Positions 16,890-26,416 of a stretch of 64,000 nt of DNA are shown one piece after another. Source of the DNA: Virgifigura sp964551315 (lineage in GTDB: Bacteria; Pseudomonadota; Alphaproteobacteria; Dongiales; Dongiaceae). The notes beneath the pieces are model-generated. The model worked only from the letters and a program-made list of their open reading frames with translations, searched no databases and was not told the DNA's origin. A program made the position numbers and the translations under genes. The DNA lies in NCBI GenBank assembly GCA_964551315.1, contig CAZKCM010000006.1:1-64000 (forward strand), read 5' to 3'. The first letter of the stretch is position 1. Every line of letters starts with the position of its first letter.

Positions 16890-16920
16890 GGCGGCCCCGT
16901 CTCGGCGGGGCCGCCTTTTT
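16890..16920 (+). terminator. Strong rho-independent terminator
   Basis: The stem GGCGGCCCCG / CGGGGCCGCC (10 bp, perfect) has a 6-base loop and is followed immediately by TTTTT. This is the clearest intrinsic terminator in the window. The nearest upstream + strand gene ends almost 300 bases earlier and has its own hairpin. A second perfect 7-bp hairpin (16931-16947) follows. Confidence 0.85.
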
Positions 16921-17141
16921 GATTCGCTCCGGGCGCCGCGGGCGCCCGCACCATCACCGCCGGATCTCCCCGGAACCTCACGAGGGCGTGCTGTCCGATC
17001 ACCGTCGGCGGTCGAGCGGCCGCAACCCGATCCGCTTGAGGGCCGGACGCGGATGCGGCGGCCGGACGCGAACTGTCCCGGCGGCGGGCGCGGCCGTGCC
17101 GATGCGGAACGCGGTGAGTTTGGTAGAGCCCGGGACGCGCA

Positions 17142-18224
17142 TCAGCCGTCGGCGGCCGACCGATCCGCACTGCCGTCATCGGCACCCGGGGCCTCGACCA
17201 GAGCCTTTCGGCTGGCCGCCTCGATCAGCCGCTCGGCGGCGAAGGCCGGCAGGGCGAAGTACTCCGGGCGCGTCGAGACTTTGAGTACGTATCCCTCCTC
17301 TTCGGTTCTCTTGCCGAGCCGGTAAGTCACCTCGTCTCCGTCCTTGCGCGTGAGCGACAGGCTGAGCGCGGGCTTGTCCAGGCCATACTCCGGCTTCTCC
17401 TCCCTTCCCAGCACCGACCCGATGCGCAGGCCGGCCAGCAGGCGGGCGAGCTCGGCGGCGGCGTCGGGCTTGAGCCTCTCCCCCGCGGCCAGCCCCGTGG
17501 TCGTCCAGCTGGGCCCGGCCGCGTCCCCGGCTGCCGCGGCGTCGTCCCCTGCCGACGGTTCCTCTTTGGGGGATCCTCCCGCGGCCGCTCTGTCCTCGGC
17601 CGTCTCGTCCTCGTTGACCTTCTCCTTCTCCGTCGGAACCTGCGCCATGCGCAGCCCGGCCACCGCGATCGACTCGATCTCTCCCTTCGGAATCTGGAGG
17701 ACGGTCTTGTCCTCCCAGTCGGCGGCATCGGCCGGCACCTCGTAGGTCGCGAGGTCTACGGCGTAGACGGCGTCCTGCTCCGCGGTGCGGGCGTGCACCC
17801 GCCCCCGCCCCGGCGAGGTGCCGAGATAGAGCGTCGCGAGGGTCTGGTCGCCGGCGGCAAACGTGATGCGCCGTTCGAAATCTTCGTCGCTGACCTTGAA
17901 ACGGACGAGCGCCTCTTCCGAGGTCGCAACCGCTCGGCCGCGCTCCAGCCCCTCGAGGCGATCGAGCAGGCCCTCGATCTTGTCGCCGTTGGCGGGGAAG
18001 TCGCCCGAGTCCGGCAGGAGCCAGGCGCCGTTCGTCTTGGCCAGCACCGCTCTGGCCTCGTCGGGTCCCTCTATGACGAGGCGATCCACGGTGGTCTTTT
18101 CGAGGGCGAGCAGGGGCGCGTCGCTCCGCTCCGCGGACAGATCCGGGCCGGTGAGGTTGAGGCCGAGGGCCAGCGCCAGCTGCGCAAGCAGCAGAGCGGC
18201 CAACAGGGGAATGATCCTTTGCAT
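17142..18224 (-). CDS. DUF4340-domain protein of the Gld-type ABC system
   Basis: A 360-aa protein with one N-terminal membrane segment or signal anchor (residues 4-24) and a large extracytoplasmic part. Repeated beta-rich units carry the pattern of DUF4340 proteins (VDRLVIEG, WLLPDSGDFPANGDKIEGLL, VYAVD). Residues about 200-245 are an acidic, Ala/Glu-rich linker. It lies 3 bases after the GldF-GldG fusion and is clearly in the same operon. In known clusters a DUF4340 protein accompanies a GldG-like protein; its role is unknown. Probably periplasmic. Confidence 0.8.
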   Translation of the reverse strand: MQRIIPLLAALLLAQLALALGLNLTGPDLSAERSDAPLLALEKTTVDRLVIEGPDEARAVLAKTNGAWLLPDSGDFPANGDKIEGLLDRLEGLERGRAVATSEEALVRFKVSDEDFERRITFAAGDQTLATLYLGTSPGRGRVHARTAEQDAVYAVDLATYEVPADAADWEDKTVLQIPKGEIESIAVAGLRMAQVPTEKEKVNEDETAEDRAAAGGSPKEEPSAGDDAAAAGDAAGPSWTTTGLAAGERLKPDAAAELARLLAGLRIGSVLGREEKPEYGLDKPALSLSLTRKDGDEVTYRLGKRTEEEGYVLKVSTRPEYFALPAFAAERLIEAASRKALVEAPGADDGSADRSAADG

Positions 18225-18227
18225 GCG

Positions 18228-21119
18228 TCAGACCTCCGCGAGGATCTGTCGATATCGTGCCCGATCGGCCGCCCGCACCCACCGGCGCCACCCCCAGACG
18301 GCGAGCAGGCCGGCCAGGGCGAGCCCGTAGTTTAGGTACTCCCACAGGCGCCGCTCGCCTTCGGTCAGCGGTGCCAGCGTGCGGGCGAACTGGGTGTGGC
18401 CGCGCAGGGCGAGCAGGTCGCGGTCCTCCAACGACCAGTCGATCGCGTTCTGCAGGAACTCCACCGGCTTGGTGAGGGGCGTGCCGATCCCGCGAGAGGC
18501 GAGGTCCAGCGCCGCGTCCGAGGCGAAGGTGTTACTGGCGATCAGGATCAGCCGCGCCGATTCGGGCGAGCGTTCGATCACGCCCGTGACGATCGCCGCG
18601 TCCGACTTGGCCGGATCCGTATCGGACAAATCGGGCCCGGCGGCATCCGTCCCGTCCTGAGCCTCTCCGGTTTCGTCTTCGGGCGCGGTGGCCAGCGGCG
18701 ACGGCTTGTCTTGGTAGAAGGATTCGAAGCGCCCCTCCACCGCGACGGCCAGAACCCGCGGTCCGCGCTCGCCGGAGACGGGGAACCCGGTCTCGGGGTA
18801 GGCATCGTAGTCCGGCAGCACGTTCAGGCTGTCTGAAGTCCAGCTCCGCGACGAGCTCTCGAGCAGCTCGGCCACCGAGCGGCCCTCGTTCTTTTTCTCG
18901 TCGACCGTGATCGGCGAGGCCCAGTTGACCGTGAGTTGACCCAGCGTCGAGGTGATGGGGGTGTCCCCGGAAAGGCCATCGCCGCGCAAGTCCGGGAAGT
19001 GCGGATAGGGCATCATGTGGATTTCCTGAATCGCAAGCCCGCCGATATGGCGCACGCTCGGCACCGGCAGCGCGGCGCTGCGCGGGTCGAGCACCATCGT
19101 CTCCTCCACGGACAGGCCGTGATGGGCGAGCCACGTCTCCAGGCCCGATTCGGTCTTGCGGGCGGTGAGGCTCTGGCCGATCTCGACCTCGAAGGGCGAG
19201 GTGGCCAGGATCACGCTGCCGCCCTGCATCAGGAACTGGTCGATGGCGAAGCGCGCCTTGTCACCGAGCCGCTGCGGCGCGAGCACCAGCAGCAGATCGG
19301 CGTCCTCGGGCGCGTACCCGTCGGACAGGTCGGCGTTCTTGAGGCGGACGGTCTCGGACAGGGCCTCTTCGAGGTGGCTGTAGCGCTGGCCGCCGGGGCC
19401 GATGGGCGGCTTGACCACCGCGACCGTTTTGAGGAACCCGGGCGCCAGGCGCCGGAGCGCCGCGTCCAGGGACCTCTTCAGGGAATCCTTGTCGAGGGTT
19501 TCCGGCAGCGGTACCTGCACCGCCTCGCCGTCGGCCTCGAGCATCATGTAGAACCAGAACGGTTGGGGATCGAGCAGGCTGGCGATCTGGGGGCCGAAGC
19601 CGTATGTCTGCCTCAGCTCCTCGGCGAGCCGACCGCCGTCGGCTTCGGGGTCCTCGAAGCTGACCTTCAACTTGCCACCGGACTGCTCCTCGAGATCCGC
19701 GAGCAACGCCTCGAGATCCGCGCGCAGGCCGCGCAACGGCTCCGGCAAGCGATCCTCGGGCGACAGGTAGCCCGTGAACGTCACCGGACCGCTCAGGGCC
19801 TCAAAGGGGTTGCCGCCCGCCCGGTAGGCGTTGACGACCTTGCGGATCGCGCGCGTGATCGAATACTCCGGGTTCTTCAGCGCCACGCTGAGATCCCGTT
19901 CGCCCTGCACTTTCACCTCGATCAGGTCTCGGAATCCGAGGGTCTCGTACTGGTCGCCATAGGCCACGACCACGTCGAAGTAGGAGTTGACCACCGCGGT
20001 CTGATATCGGCTGGCCGTCTGAAAGGGGATCGGCCGGATGCCGTACTTAGCGGCGGCCTCCTCCGCCAGGGCGGTGTCCCGGGTCGGATCCACGAACTCC
20101 ACCTGGGCGCGCCCGCCGGCGGCTACGGCATATTCCTCCAGCAGGTCCTTGAGGCGGGGCACCAGCGGCGCCAGCAGAGGGTGTGTCTTCGACGAGAAGT
20201 ATCCGCGGATCAGCAGCGGTTCGCGCAGCCGATCGAGCTGCCGCTCCGTGGCTTCGGAGAGGGAGTAGAGGTCGCCCTCGGTCATGTCGATCCGCGCCCA
20301 GCCGACGGGGGCGAGCCACAGATTGGCGGCGACGAAGTTGGCCGCCGCCAGACCGACGGTCCAGCCCCACAGGCGGTGGCGCCGGCTGGTCGGGTTGCCC
20401 GCCCAGCGCAGCCGCTCCAGGCCGAAGAGATTCAGCGCCAGGAACACCCCGACGATGGAGACGTAATAGTAGAGATCGCGCAGGTCGAGCACCCCGCGGG
20501 TGATGGATTCGAACCGCGTTCCCGAGCCGAGTAGGGCCAGGACATCCCCGACCCGGTGGCCGAACAGGGCGATCAAACTGTTCGAGCCCACCAGGTAGAA
20601 CAGGCCGCAGACCGCCGCTGTCAGGATGAGTGCGACGATCGGGTTGTCCGTGCGCGCGCTCATGTAAAGGCCGATGGCGGCGTAGGCGGCGGCCAGAAAC
20701 AGGGTGGCGAGATAGCCGCCGATGACCGGCCCCCAATCCAGCGATCCGAGTCGCGACACGGTGATCGGCAGCGGCAAGGTCAGCACGAGGGCCAGCACCA
20801 CCAGCCCGAGCGCGGCGGCGAACTTGCCGAGTACCAGATGGAGCGGGTGGACCGGCGCCGTGAGGAGACTCTCAAGCGTGCCGGCGCGCCGCTCCTCGGA
20901 CCAGCTTCGCATGGTCAGCGCCGCCACCAGGAAGATCAGCAGCACCGGCATCCACTGAAACAGGGGGCGAACGTCGGCGATGTTGCGGGCGAAGAACGCC
21001 TCCACCCAGAAGAACACGAACAGGATCACGGCCAGGAAGCCGCCGAGAAAAAGGTAGGCGGCGGGGCTCGCGAAGAAATCCCGGAACTCCTTTCGGGCTA
21101 TGCGCAGGACCTCAAGCAT
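18228..21119 (-). CDS. Fused ABC-2 permease (GldF-like) and GldG-like protein
   Basis: A 963-aa inner-membrane protein. Residues 1-250 form an ABC-2 type permease with six hydrophobic segments (N-terminus RIARKEFRDFF, loop MRSWSEERRAGTLE typical of GldF/NosY-like permeases). A further membrane helix near 255-275 leads into a long periplasmic region, about 280-900, of the GldG/ABC-type uncharacterised transport family (DMTEGDLYSLSEAT at its start). A C-terminal membrane helix lies near 925-945. In Bacteroidetes GldF and GldG are separate; here they are one chain. It overlaps the ATPase gene by 8 bases. The substrate is unknown. Confidence 0.87.
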   Translation of the reverse strand: MLEVLRIARKEFRDFFASPAAYLFLGGFLAVILFVFFWVEAFFARNIADVRPLFQWMPVLLIFLVAALTMRSWSEERRAGTLESLLTAPVHPLHLVLGKFAAALGLVVLALVLTLPLPITVSRLGSLDWGPVIGGYLATLFLAAAYAAIGLYMSARTDNPIVALILTAAVCGLFYLVGSNSLIALFGHRVGDVLALLGSGTRFESITRGVLDLRDLYYYVSIVGVFLALNLFGLERLRWAGNPTSRRHRLWGWTVGLAAANFVAANLWLAPVGWARIDMTEGDLYSLSEATERQLDRLREPLLIRGYFSSKTHPLLAPLVPRLKDLLEEYAVAAGGRAQVEFVDPTRDTALAEEAAAKYGIRPIPFQTASRYQTAVVNSYFDVVVAYGDQYETLGFRDLIEVKVQGERDLSVALKNPEYSITRAIRKVVNAYRAGGNPFEALSGPVTFTGYLSPEDRLPEPLRGLRADLEALLADLEEQSGGKLKVSFEDPEADGGRLAEELRQTYGFGPQIASLLDPQPFWFYMMLEADGEAVQVPLPETLDKDSLKRSLDAALRRLAPGFLKTVAVVKPPIGPGGQRYSHLEEALSETVRLKNADLSDGYAPEDADLLLVLAPQRLGDKARFAIDQFLMQGGSVILATSPFEVEIGQSLTARKTESGLETWLAHHGLSVEETMVLDPRSAALPVPSVRHIGGLAIQEIHMMPYPHFPDLRGDGLSGDTPITSTLGQLTVNWASPITVDEKKNEGRSVAELLESSSRSWTSDSLNVLPDYDAYPETGFPVSGERGPRVLAVAVEGRFESFYQDKPSPLATAPEDETGEAQDGTDAAGPDLSDTDPAKSDAAIVTGVIERSPESARLILIASNTFASDAALDLASRGIGTPLTKPVEFLQNAIDWSLEDRDLLALRGHTQFARTLAPLTEGERRLWEYLNYGLALAGLLAVWGWRRWVRAADRARYRQILAEV

Positions 21120-22026
21120 GTACCGCCTCCTCGTTGGCCTCGGCGAACACCGTCTCCAGGTCCCGGTGTTCCGGCCGGAGCGCGTAGAGCCTCAATCCCT
21201 TTCGGGTGATCGCCTCGGCCACCTCCGGGGCCGCCTCGGGCGGGGCGTCGAGCCAGTAGTGACGGTGGCCGTTGTCGGTCTTGCGCTCCTCCACCGTCCT
21301 GATCGCCGTGACACCTTCGAGCGCGAGGCGGGCGTCCTGGTCGACGCTGAGGAGCAGGCCGCGGCTACGCGCCAGCTCATCGATGCGCGCGTCGACGACC
21401 AATCGCCCGGCGCGCAGAATCAGCACCCGCTCGCACACGGCCTGTACCTCCTGCAGAATGTGCGTAGAGACGATCACCGTGGCCGTTTGGGCCAGCTCGC
21501 GGATCAGATCGCGCATGTGGCGGATCTGCGTGGGGTCGAGGCCGTTGGTGGGCTCGTCGAGGATGATGAGGTCGGGATCGTGCAGCAGCGCCTGGGCCAC
21601 CCCCACGCGCTGTCGATAGCCGCGCGAGAGCGTCTGGATCGGCGCGCCGGCCTTCTCCCTGAGAGCGGTGCGACGAATGGCGGCGGCGATCGCGTTCGCC
21701 CGCTTCGCCTCGGGCACGCGGCGCAGGCTCGCCTGGTAGTCGAGATAGTCGATCACCGTCATCTCGGGCCAGGCCGGGCAGTTCTCGGGCAGGTAGCCGA
21801 TCCGCCGTTGAATGGCGCGGGTGTCGCGGCCGATCTCCAGATCGCCCATGCGGATGGTGCCGCTGGTCGGCTCCAGAAACCCGGTCATCATCTTCATGAT
21901 GGTGGTCTTGCCGGCGCCGTTGTGGCCCAGCAAGCCCACCACTTCGCCGGGCTGGATCTCGAAACTCACATCGTCCACGGCGGTGAAATCGCCGTAGCGG
22001 CGCGTCAGGTGCTCGACCCGAATCAT
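21112..22026 (-). CDS. ABC transporter ATP-binding protein, GldA-like
   Basis: A 304-aa ATPase. Walker A GHNGAGKTT is near residue 34, signature LSRGYRQRVG near 132 and Walker B LIILDEPTNGLDP near 153. The C-terminal 80 residues are an extension seen in GldA/CcmA/NatA-type ATPases. It is the first gene of a three-gene leftward operon with the GldF-GldG fusion and the DUF4340 protein. The system would couple ATP hydrolysis to movement of an unknown envelope substrate. All catalytic motifs are intact. Confidence 0.9.
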   Translation of the reverse strand: MIRVEHLTRRYGDFTAVDDVSFEIQPGEVVGLLGHNGAGKTTIMKMMTGFLEPTSGTIRMGDLEIGRDTRAIQRRIGYLPENCPAWPEMTVIDYLDYQASLRRVPEAKRANAIAAAIRRTALREKAGAPIQTLSRGYRQRVGVAQALLHDPDLIILDEPTNGLDPTQIRHMRDLIRELAQTATVIVSTHILQEVQAVCERVLILRAGRLVVDARIDELARSRGLLLSVDQDARLALEGVTAIRTVEERKTDNGHRHYWLDAPPEAAPEVAEAITRKGLRLYALRPEHRDLETVFAEANEEAVHA

Positions 22027-23055
22027 GCGCGACTCTCCGTTCTCTGGGATCGGCGGGGGTGTCGGGCGGTGCGGCGGCCGCGAAAGTCGTCGTCGCTCGT
22101 CGCGTGGCGGTGCGGCACGCCTCCGATCGTCAGTTGCGGACGGAGAGGTGAAGCGGGGGCGGAATGGGCGTGATCGGCAGATGTTTGGTCAGCTTCCTCG
22201 CTGTCCACGGCATCGTGACGAAAACCGTTTCTTGCTCGTCGTCTGTCCCCGGTCGCGGACCCGCCGCAAGCGGCGGGCCTCGCTGCGGTCACCACCGGAT
22301 TCCGGTGCCGAATCCATCGGCTCTTGTCAAGATCAGCACTTGTCAAGAGCGGGTCATCGACCGCGCCATGCCCACGTTTACGGTGAAACCGGGGGCGCTC
22401 CCCAATCAATTCAAAGTTGAGAGCCGATGGAGGCGGCAGAGAACCATGTATCCCCGTTATCTTGTCGGCACCGGCGGATAAGGGCCCGGGCGCGGCTGAC
22501 CTCACGCCATATGCGGCGACCCCCAAGAGGCGACTTTCGGAAAGCGCCGGACGTCTCGCATCGGCGGTGCCGCACGCGGCCGAACGGGACGCAGCCCGGG
22601 AGCTTGAGTCTCCCGGCGCTCAGCTCCCTTGGGCGCTCGGAGGCCGGAAGCTTCCGGGAGAATGGACGCGCCGATCGCCGGATGCGCCCGCCGGGTTCTC
22701 CGGCCAATGGCGCCGCAAAGTACCGCCGATGCCCGCGCTCGGATCGGACCAGCGAAAACGGCGCGGCCCGCCGTTGGTTCCGCGTTTCGGCGTTGATTTT
22801 CGGGGCCCGATCGTGCTCTTCGATTGTCGAACCCCGTTCCGCGACGAGGAGACTGAATTGAAGGAACTGCGGTCCGGCTGCGACCGTTCATTGGGCGTCG
22901 TTCGTCGGATGACGGCAGAGCCGGGGGAGGCATGGCTGCGAGAAGGTGCCGTTCCCGCCGCACCGGCGCAGCGCCCCGGATCGCCCCGGCAGTCCCTCGC
23001 CAAGGTGTGGGCCCGCATTGAATTATCGGGGCATCGAGGACAGGAGACGTTCCAC
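22027..23055. other. About 1 kb with no convincing gene
   Basis: The ORFs here are Arg/Pro/Gly-rich and lack family patterns or ribosome binding sites; one is simply an in-frame extension of the OmpA-lipoprotein gene. The stretch contains the paired CTTGTCAAG motifs (22320-22350) and a short hairpin CCCGCCGC-AA-GCGGCGGG near 22260. It is the divergent control region between the Gld operon and the OmpA lipoprotein gene, much longer than regulation normally needs. Confidence 0.6.
22320..22350. promoter_or_regulatory. Two CTTGTCAAG boxes forming an inverted repeat
   Basis: Two identical near-palindromes CTTGTCAAG start 16 bases apart (22323 and 22339). Flanking bases extend them into 12-base arms, GCTCTTGTCAAG and CTTGTCAAGAGC, around a 7-base centre, with one mismatch pair. 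It could be a double operator on one face of DNA or a weak hairpin. The regulator is unknown. Confidence 0.4.
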
Positions 23056-24228
23056 ATGCTCAGCCCACTGAGCCGACCTATGAACCGCTGGAATAACGGC
23101 GGTGGTCGTGTCGTTCGCCATGCGGACCGTTGCCGGGCGCTCCGGTGGGTCTGGCTGATGGCGGTGCCGCTTGCGCTCGGCGCTTGCTCTCAGCTGGTGG
23201 ATCTGTCCGACCCCTCCGAATCGCGGCCGCGGCTGTCCTCGACCGCGGCCGATGTGAGCGAACAGGACGCGCCGTTTCCGAATCTCGGCAGCGTCCCCGG
23301 CGAGCCGCCGGTCGTCACTGCGCCCGAGGCGCGGCGCGAGATCATGGAAGGGCTGATCGCCGATCGGGCCAACGCCGAGTACACCCGCGAGCGATTGACG
23401 GCCGAGGACGCGGCGCCTGCCCGGCGCGAGGAACCGCTGCCGGAGATCTTTTCGGTCGGGCCGGCGGCCGGAGTATCGGGCGCACCCGCCGTGGCGGCGC
23501 GACCGGCCTCGACGCCGGAGCCGTCGGTCACGCCCCCGCCCGCAGTCGCTTCCGAGGATTCGGGCGCTGCGGCAACGTCCCGCGCGGCCTCCGACACGGC
23601 GTCCGAGGCGGTCGCCAGGTCCGCTCCCCAAGGGTCCGACGTGCCGCCCTCGCCGGTCGCGGAGCTCATGCAGCCGCCTTCGGAGGCGCCGCCGGATGGG
23701 GCCGCGGGCGAAGCCGCGGATAAGGTGGCAGAAGCGCCGGAGGCGCCCGAGCCGGCGCCGCCGACCCTTGAACCGGGTGGCGTGCTCGAACCGGGCGGCG
23801 CGTTGGGTCCGGTCATCGAGGCCGAGCCGGCCGAGGAACCGGAGGCCGAAGTCGCGGCGCTGCCGCCGGACGCGGGCGGACCGGGCGATGAGCCGGCCGC
23901 CGTCGAGGCAGAAGCCGGCACGCGGATTCTCTTCGATAAAGGCTCGGCCGAGCTCTCGGCGGCCGCACAGTCCGAATTGAAGGCGCTGGCCGAGCAACTC
24001 GCCCGGAACCAGGACGCGCGCGTTGAGCTGATCGCCTATGCCAGCGGCGGCGACGCCGAGGGGACGAGCTACGCCCGGCGCCTGTCCCTGTCGCGCGCGA
24101 TTGCCGTTCGGCGTTTCCTGATCGAGCAGGGCGTGTCATCCAGTCGGATGGATGTGCGCGCGCTCGGCGATCAGGCATCCGAGGACATGCCGGCCGATCG
24201 GGTCGACGTTACGCTCGCCGCTCGATAA
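23056..24228 (+). CDS. Lipoprotein with C-terminal OmpA-like peptidoglycan-binding domain
   Basis: About 390 aa. The signal sequence ends in a lipobox (LALGAC) near residue 44, so Cys would be lipidated. A long Ala/Pro/Glu-rich linker (about 60-285) spans the periplasm. The last 105 residues are an OmpA domain (RILFDKGSAELS, ARRLSLSRAIAVRRFL, RMDVRALGDQ). The role is tethering the outer membrane to peptidoglycan. ATG 23056 follows GACAGGAGACG; a second ATG 8 codons later is possible. An ORF extending 213 codons upstream has no protein character and is rejected. Confidence 0.83.
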   Translation: MLSPLSRPMNRWNNGGGRVVRHADRCRALRWVWLMAVPLALGACSQLVDLSDPSESRPRLSSTAADVSEQDAPFPNLGSVPGEPPVVTAPEARREIMEGLIADRANAEYTRERLTAEDAAPARREEPLPEIFSVGPAAGVSGAPAVAARPASTPEPSVTPPPAVASEDSGAAATSRAASDTASEAVARSAPQGSDVPPSPVAELMQPPSEAPPDGAAGEAADKVAEAPEAPEPAPPTLEPGGVLEPGGALGPVIEAEPAEEPEAEVAALPPDAGGPGDEPAAVEAEAGTRILFDKGSAELSAAAQSELKALAEQLARNQDARVELIAYASGGDAEGTSYARRLSLSRAIAVRRFLIEQGVSSSRMDVRALGDQASEDMPADRVDVTLAAR

Positions 24229-24400
24229 CCCGGCGGCCAGACGACGACTTGGCGAATGGCGGTGACCGGGGTGCGACCGCGGGGCCCGCGCGCGACGGAT
24301 CGGGGCACGCGGAAGGACCATTCAACCCGGTAACCTGCCAAGCGGGCCGGGGCGCCCGGGCTTGACGGCGCGTCATTTTGCTCACGGCTTAATCATCGAC

Positions 24401-25141
24401 ATGTTTCGACGTCGTGTTCCGCTCGGATTGTTGGATCGCCTTCTCGGCGCGTTCTGGCCCAGGCCCGGCTGGCGCCGGGCGATCGCCTACAGGGCCCATC
24501 GGATCGGGCGCATGCCGGACTCGCCGCACCGGCTGGCCGCGGGTGTTGCCTGCGGCGTGGCCGTTTCTCTGACGCCGCTGGTCGGAATCCAGTTCGTCCT
24601 CGCGGCTCTCCTGGCGGTGCTCGTCCGGGGAAACGTCCTTGCTTCGGCGGCCGGGAGCTTCATCGCCAACCCGTGGACATTGCCGGCGATCTGGGATGTC
24701 ACCTATCTGTTGGGGCGATGGATGTTGCCAGGAAGTCCCGGCGAGGCGAATCCCAACACCCTGGATTATCTGGAGACGTTCGGTGCCGTGGCCGCCGCGG
24801 TCCTGACCCTCAACTTCGACCTGCTTCCGGGACGCCTCAGGCCGATCTGGGTGCCGATGATGGTCGGAAGCCTGCCGCTTGCGGCGGTGTCCTGGGTGGT
24901 CAGCTATTGGCTGTGCCGAGGCCTCATCGCGCGCTATCAGGCGCGGCGACGGGAACGCCTGCAGCGGCGCCCGCGGCGCCAACGAGGCGCCGGTGCTGTC
25001 GGAGCAACCGCCCGTTCGACGTTGCGGCGATGGTCCGTCCACGACGGGCGCGCGGCGGACCATCGCGCCGGCGCGGGCGATCGCAGAGGCGTGCCGATGC
25101 GGGCCGGCAGCCGCAACGAACCCCGCGGCGAATCGGGTTGA
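24401..25141 (+). CDS. DUF2062-domain membrane protein
   Basis: A 246-aa protein starting MFRRRVPLG, a typical DUF2062 N-terminus; the preceding in-frame TTG at 24362 is less likely. The family block GVACGVAVSLTPLVGIQFVLA (about residues 48-68) and IANPWTLPAIWDVTYLLG are visible, with three or four membrane segments. After about residue 185 the chain becomes an Arg-rich low-complexity tail of 60 residues not usual for the family. No clear ribosome binding site is seen before the ATG. The DUF445 gene follows 10 bases later, so the two are probably co-transcribed. Function unknown. Confidence 0.78.
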   Translation: MFRRRVPLGLLDRLLGAFWPRPGWRRAIAYRAHRIGRMPDSPHRLAAGVACGVAVSLTPLVGIQFVLAALLAVLVRGNVLASAAGSFIANPWTLPAIWDVTYLLGRWMLPGSPGEANPNTLDYLETFGAVAAAVLTLNFDLLPGRLRPIWVPMMVGSLPLAAVSWVVSYWLCRGLIARYQARRRERLQRRPRRQRGAGAVGATARSTLRRWSVHDGRAADHRAGAGDRRGVPMRAGSRNEPRGESG

Positions 25142-25151
25142 GGACCGCCGG

Positions 25152-26411
25152 ATGAAAGCGGAGGTCGCGATCGGCGGTGAGCGCGCCCAGCGACGGGCGC
25201 TACGGCAGCATCGGCTGCTGGCCACGGGCATGCTGCTGGTCATGGCGGCCGTGTTCCTCGCGACCCGGCTGGTGGAAGAGCCGAGCTATTGGGTCCTGCT
25301 GATCCGGGCGGGGGCAGAGGCGGCCCTGGTCGGCGGCCTCGCCGACTGGTTTGCGGTGACGGCGCTGTTCCGCCATCCGCTTGGCTTGCCGATCCCGCAC
25401 ACCGCGATCGTGCCCCGCAACAAGGACCGCATCGGCGAAGGACTCGGCCGATTCGTCGAGCGGAACTTCCTGGCGCCGAACCTGGTCGCGCAGAAGGTCA
25501 GGTCGCTCGAGATTGCGACGCGGCTGAGCGCCTGGCTCAGCACGCGCCAGAATGCCGACGCCGCCGCCGAACGCATCGTCGCGACGCTCCCCTACATCCT
25601 CGAGTCCCTGGAGGACCAGGAGATCCGGGAGTTCGTCCGGCAGGCGCTGAACCAGCAGCTGCGCGCCGTGAATCTGGCCCCGATTCTCGGCAAGGCGCTG
25701 GCCGTGCTCTCCGAAAGCGGTCAGCATCAGATGCTTTTCGACAAGGCGCTCATAATCGTCCGCAAGCTCCTGCTCGAGCACGAGCAGCGGATCTACGAGC
25801 TGGTCAGCCGGCGCAGCAGCTGGTGGGTGCCGCGAAGCATCGATCTCCGCGTGGCCCGCGCCATCGTAGCGGGGGTGCATGAGCTGCTCGACGAACTGGA
25901 GGCGCCGGACCACGAGGCGCGCGAGCGTGTCGATCGCGCCGTCGCCGAGATGATCGACAAGCTGCAGCATTCGCCCGATTACGCGGAGAAGGTGCAGTCC
26001 CTGAAGGACCAGGTCCTCGCCAACCCCGTCATCCAGGAGTATCTGAGCGCGGTTTGGGACGAGGTCCGCCGGCTGGTTCTCGCGGACCTGACCGCGCCGG
26101 AGTCGACGACAAGGGAAGCGATCGCGGGCGGCCTGCAGTCGCTCGGCCGCGCGCTTGGCGAAGATCGCAGGATGCAGAACCGAGTCAACCGGTCGGTCGA
26201 GCGGTTCGTGATGAAGGCCGTCGTGCCCTGGCGGGTGGAGATCGGCGGGTTCATCGCCGAGGTGGTGCGCGGCTGGGACGCGCGCACCGTGTCGGACCGC
26301 ATGGAACTCGCCGTCGGCCGTGACCTGCAGTACATCCGCATGAACGGCACGCTCGTCGGCGCGCTCGTCGGCTGCCTGCTCTTCGTCCTTTCCGACTGGT
26401 TGTTCCGATGA
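25152..26411 (+). CDS. DUF445-domain membrane protein (YjiN-like)
   Basis: A 419-aa protein. Two membrane segments lie near the N-terminus (about 19-36 and 42-65) with the family hallmark GGLADWFAVTALFRHPLGLPIP around 56-77 (read in two parts), followed by IVPRNKDRIGEGLGRFV. The central region is helical and charged, and a C-terminal hydrophobic helix ends the protein. The start ATG lies 10 bases after the DUF2062 stop; the longer in-frame ORF overlaps that gene. Function unknown; relatives are inner-membrane proteins. Confidence 0.87.
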   Translation: MKAEVAIGGERAQRRALRQHRLLATGMLLVMAAVFLATRLVEEPSYWVLLIRAGAEAALVGGLADWFAVTALFRHPLGLPIPHTAIVPRNKDRIGEGLGRFVERNFLAPNLVAQKVRSLEIATRLSAWLSTRQNADAAAERIVATLPYILESLEDQEIREFVRQALNQQLRAVNLAPILGKALAVLSESGQHQMLFDKALIIVRKLLLEHEQRIYELVSRRSSWWVPRSIDLRVARAIVAGVHELLDELEAPDHEARERVDRAVAEMIDKLQHSPDYAEKVQSLKDQVLANPVIQEYLSAVWDEVRRLVLADLTAPESTTREAIAGGLQSLGRALGEDRRMQNRVNRSVERFVMKAVVPWRVEIGGFIAEVVRGWDARTVSDRMELAVGRDLQYIRMNGTLVGALVGCLLFVLSDWLFR

Positions 26412-26416
26412 CGGCC

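Noticed and set aside
16789..17325. 178-aa + strand ORF over the terminator
   Set aside because: It reads through an intrinsic terminator and the DUF4340 gene's end, with low-complexity Arg/Pro/Ser composition.
20500..20530. GATTCGAACC-like word resembling a tRNA T-arm
   Set aside because: It sits inside the GldF-GldG coding region and no cloverleaf can be built around it.
22417..23055. 213-codon in-frame extension upstream of the OmpA lipoprotein
   Set aside because: It would bury the signal peptide and lipobox; it has no protein character, and a good ribosome binding site precedes ATG 23056.
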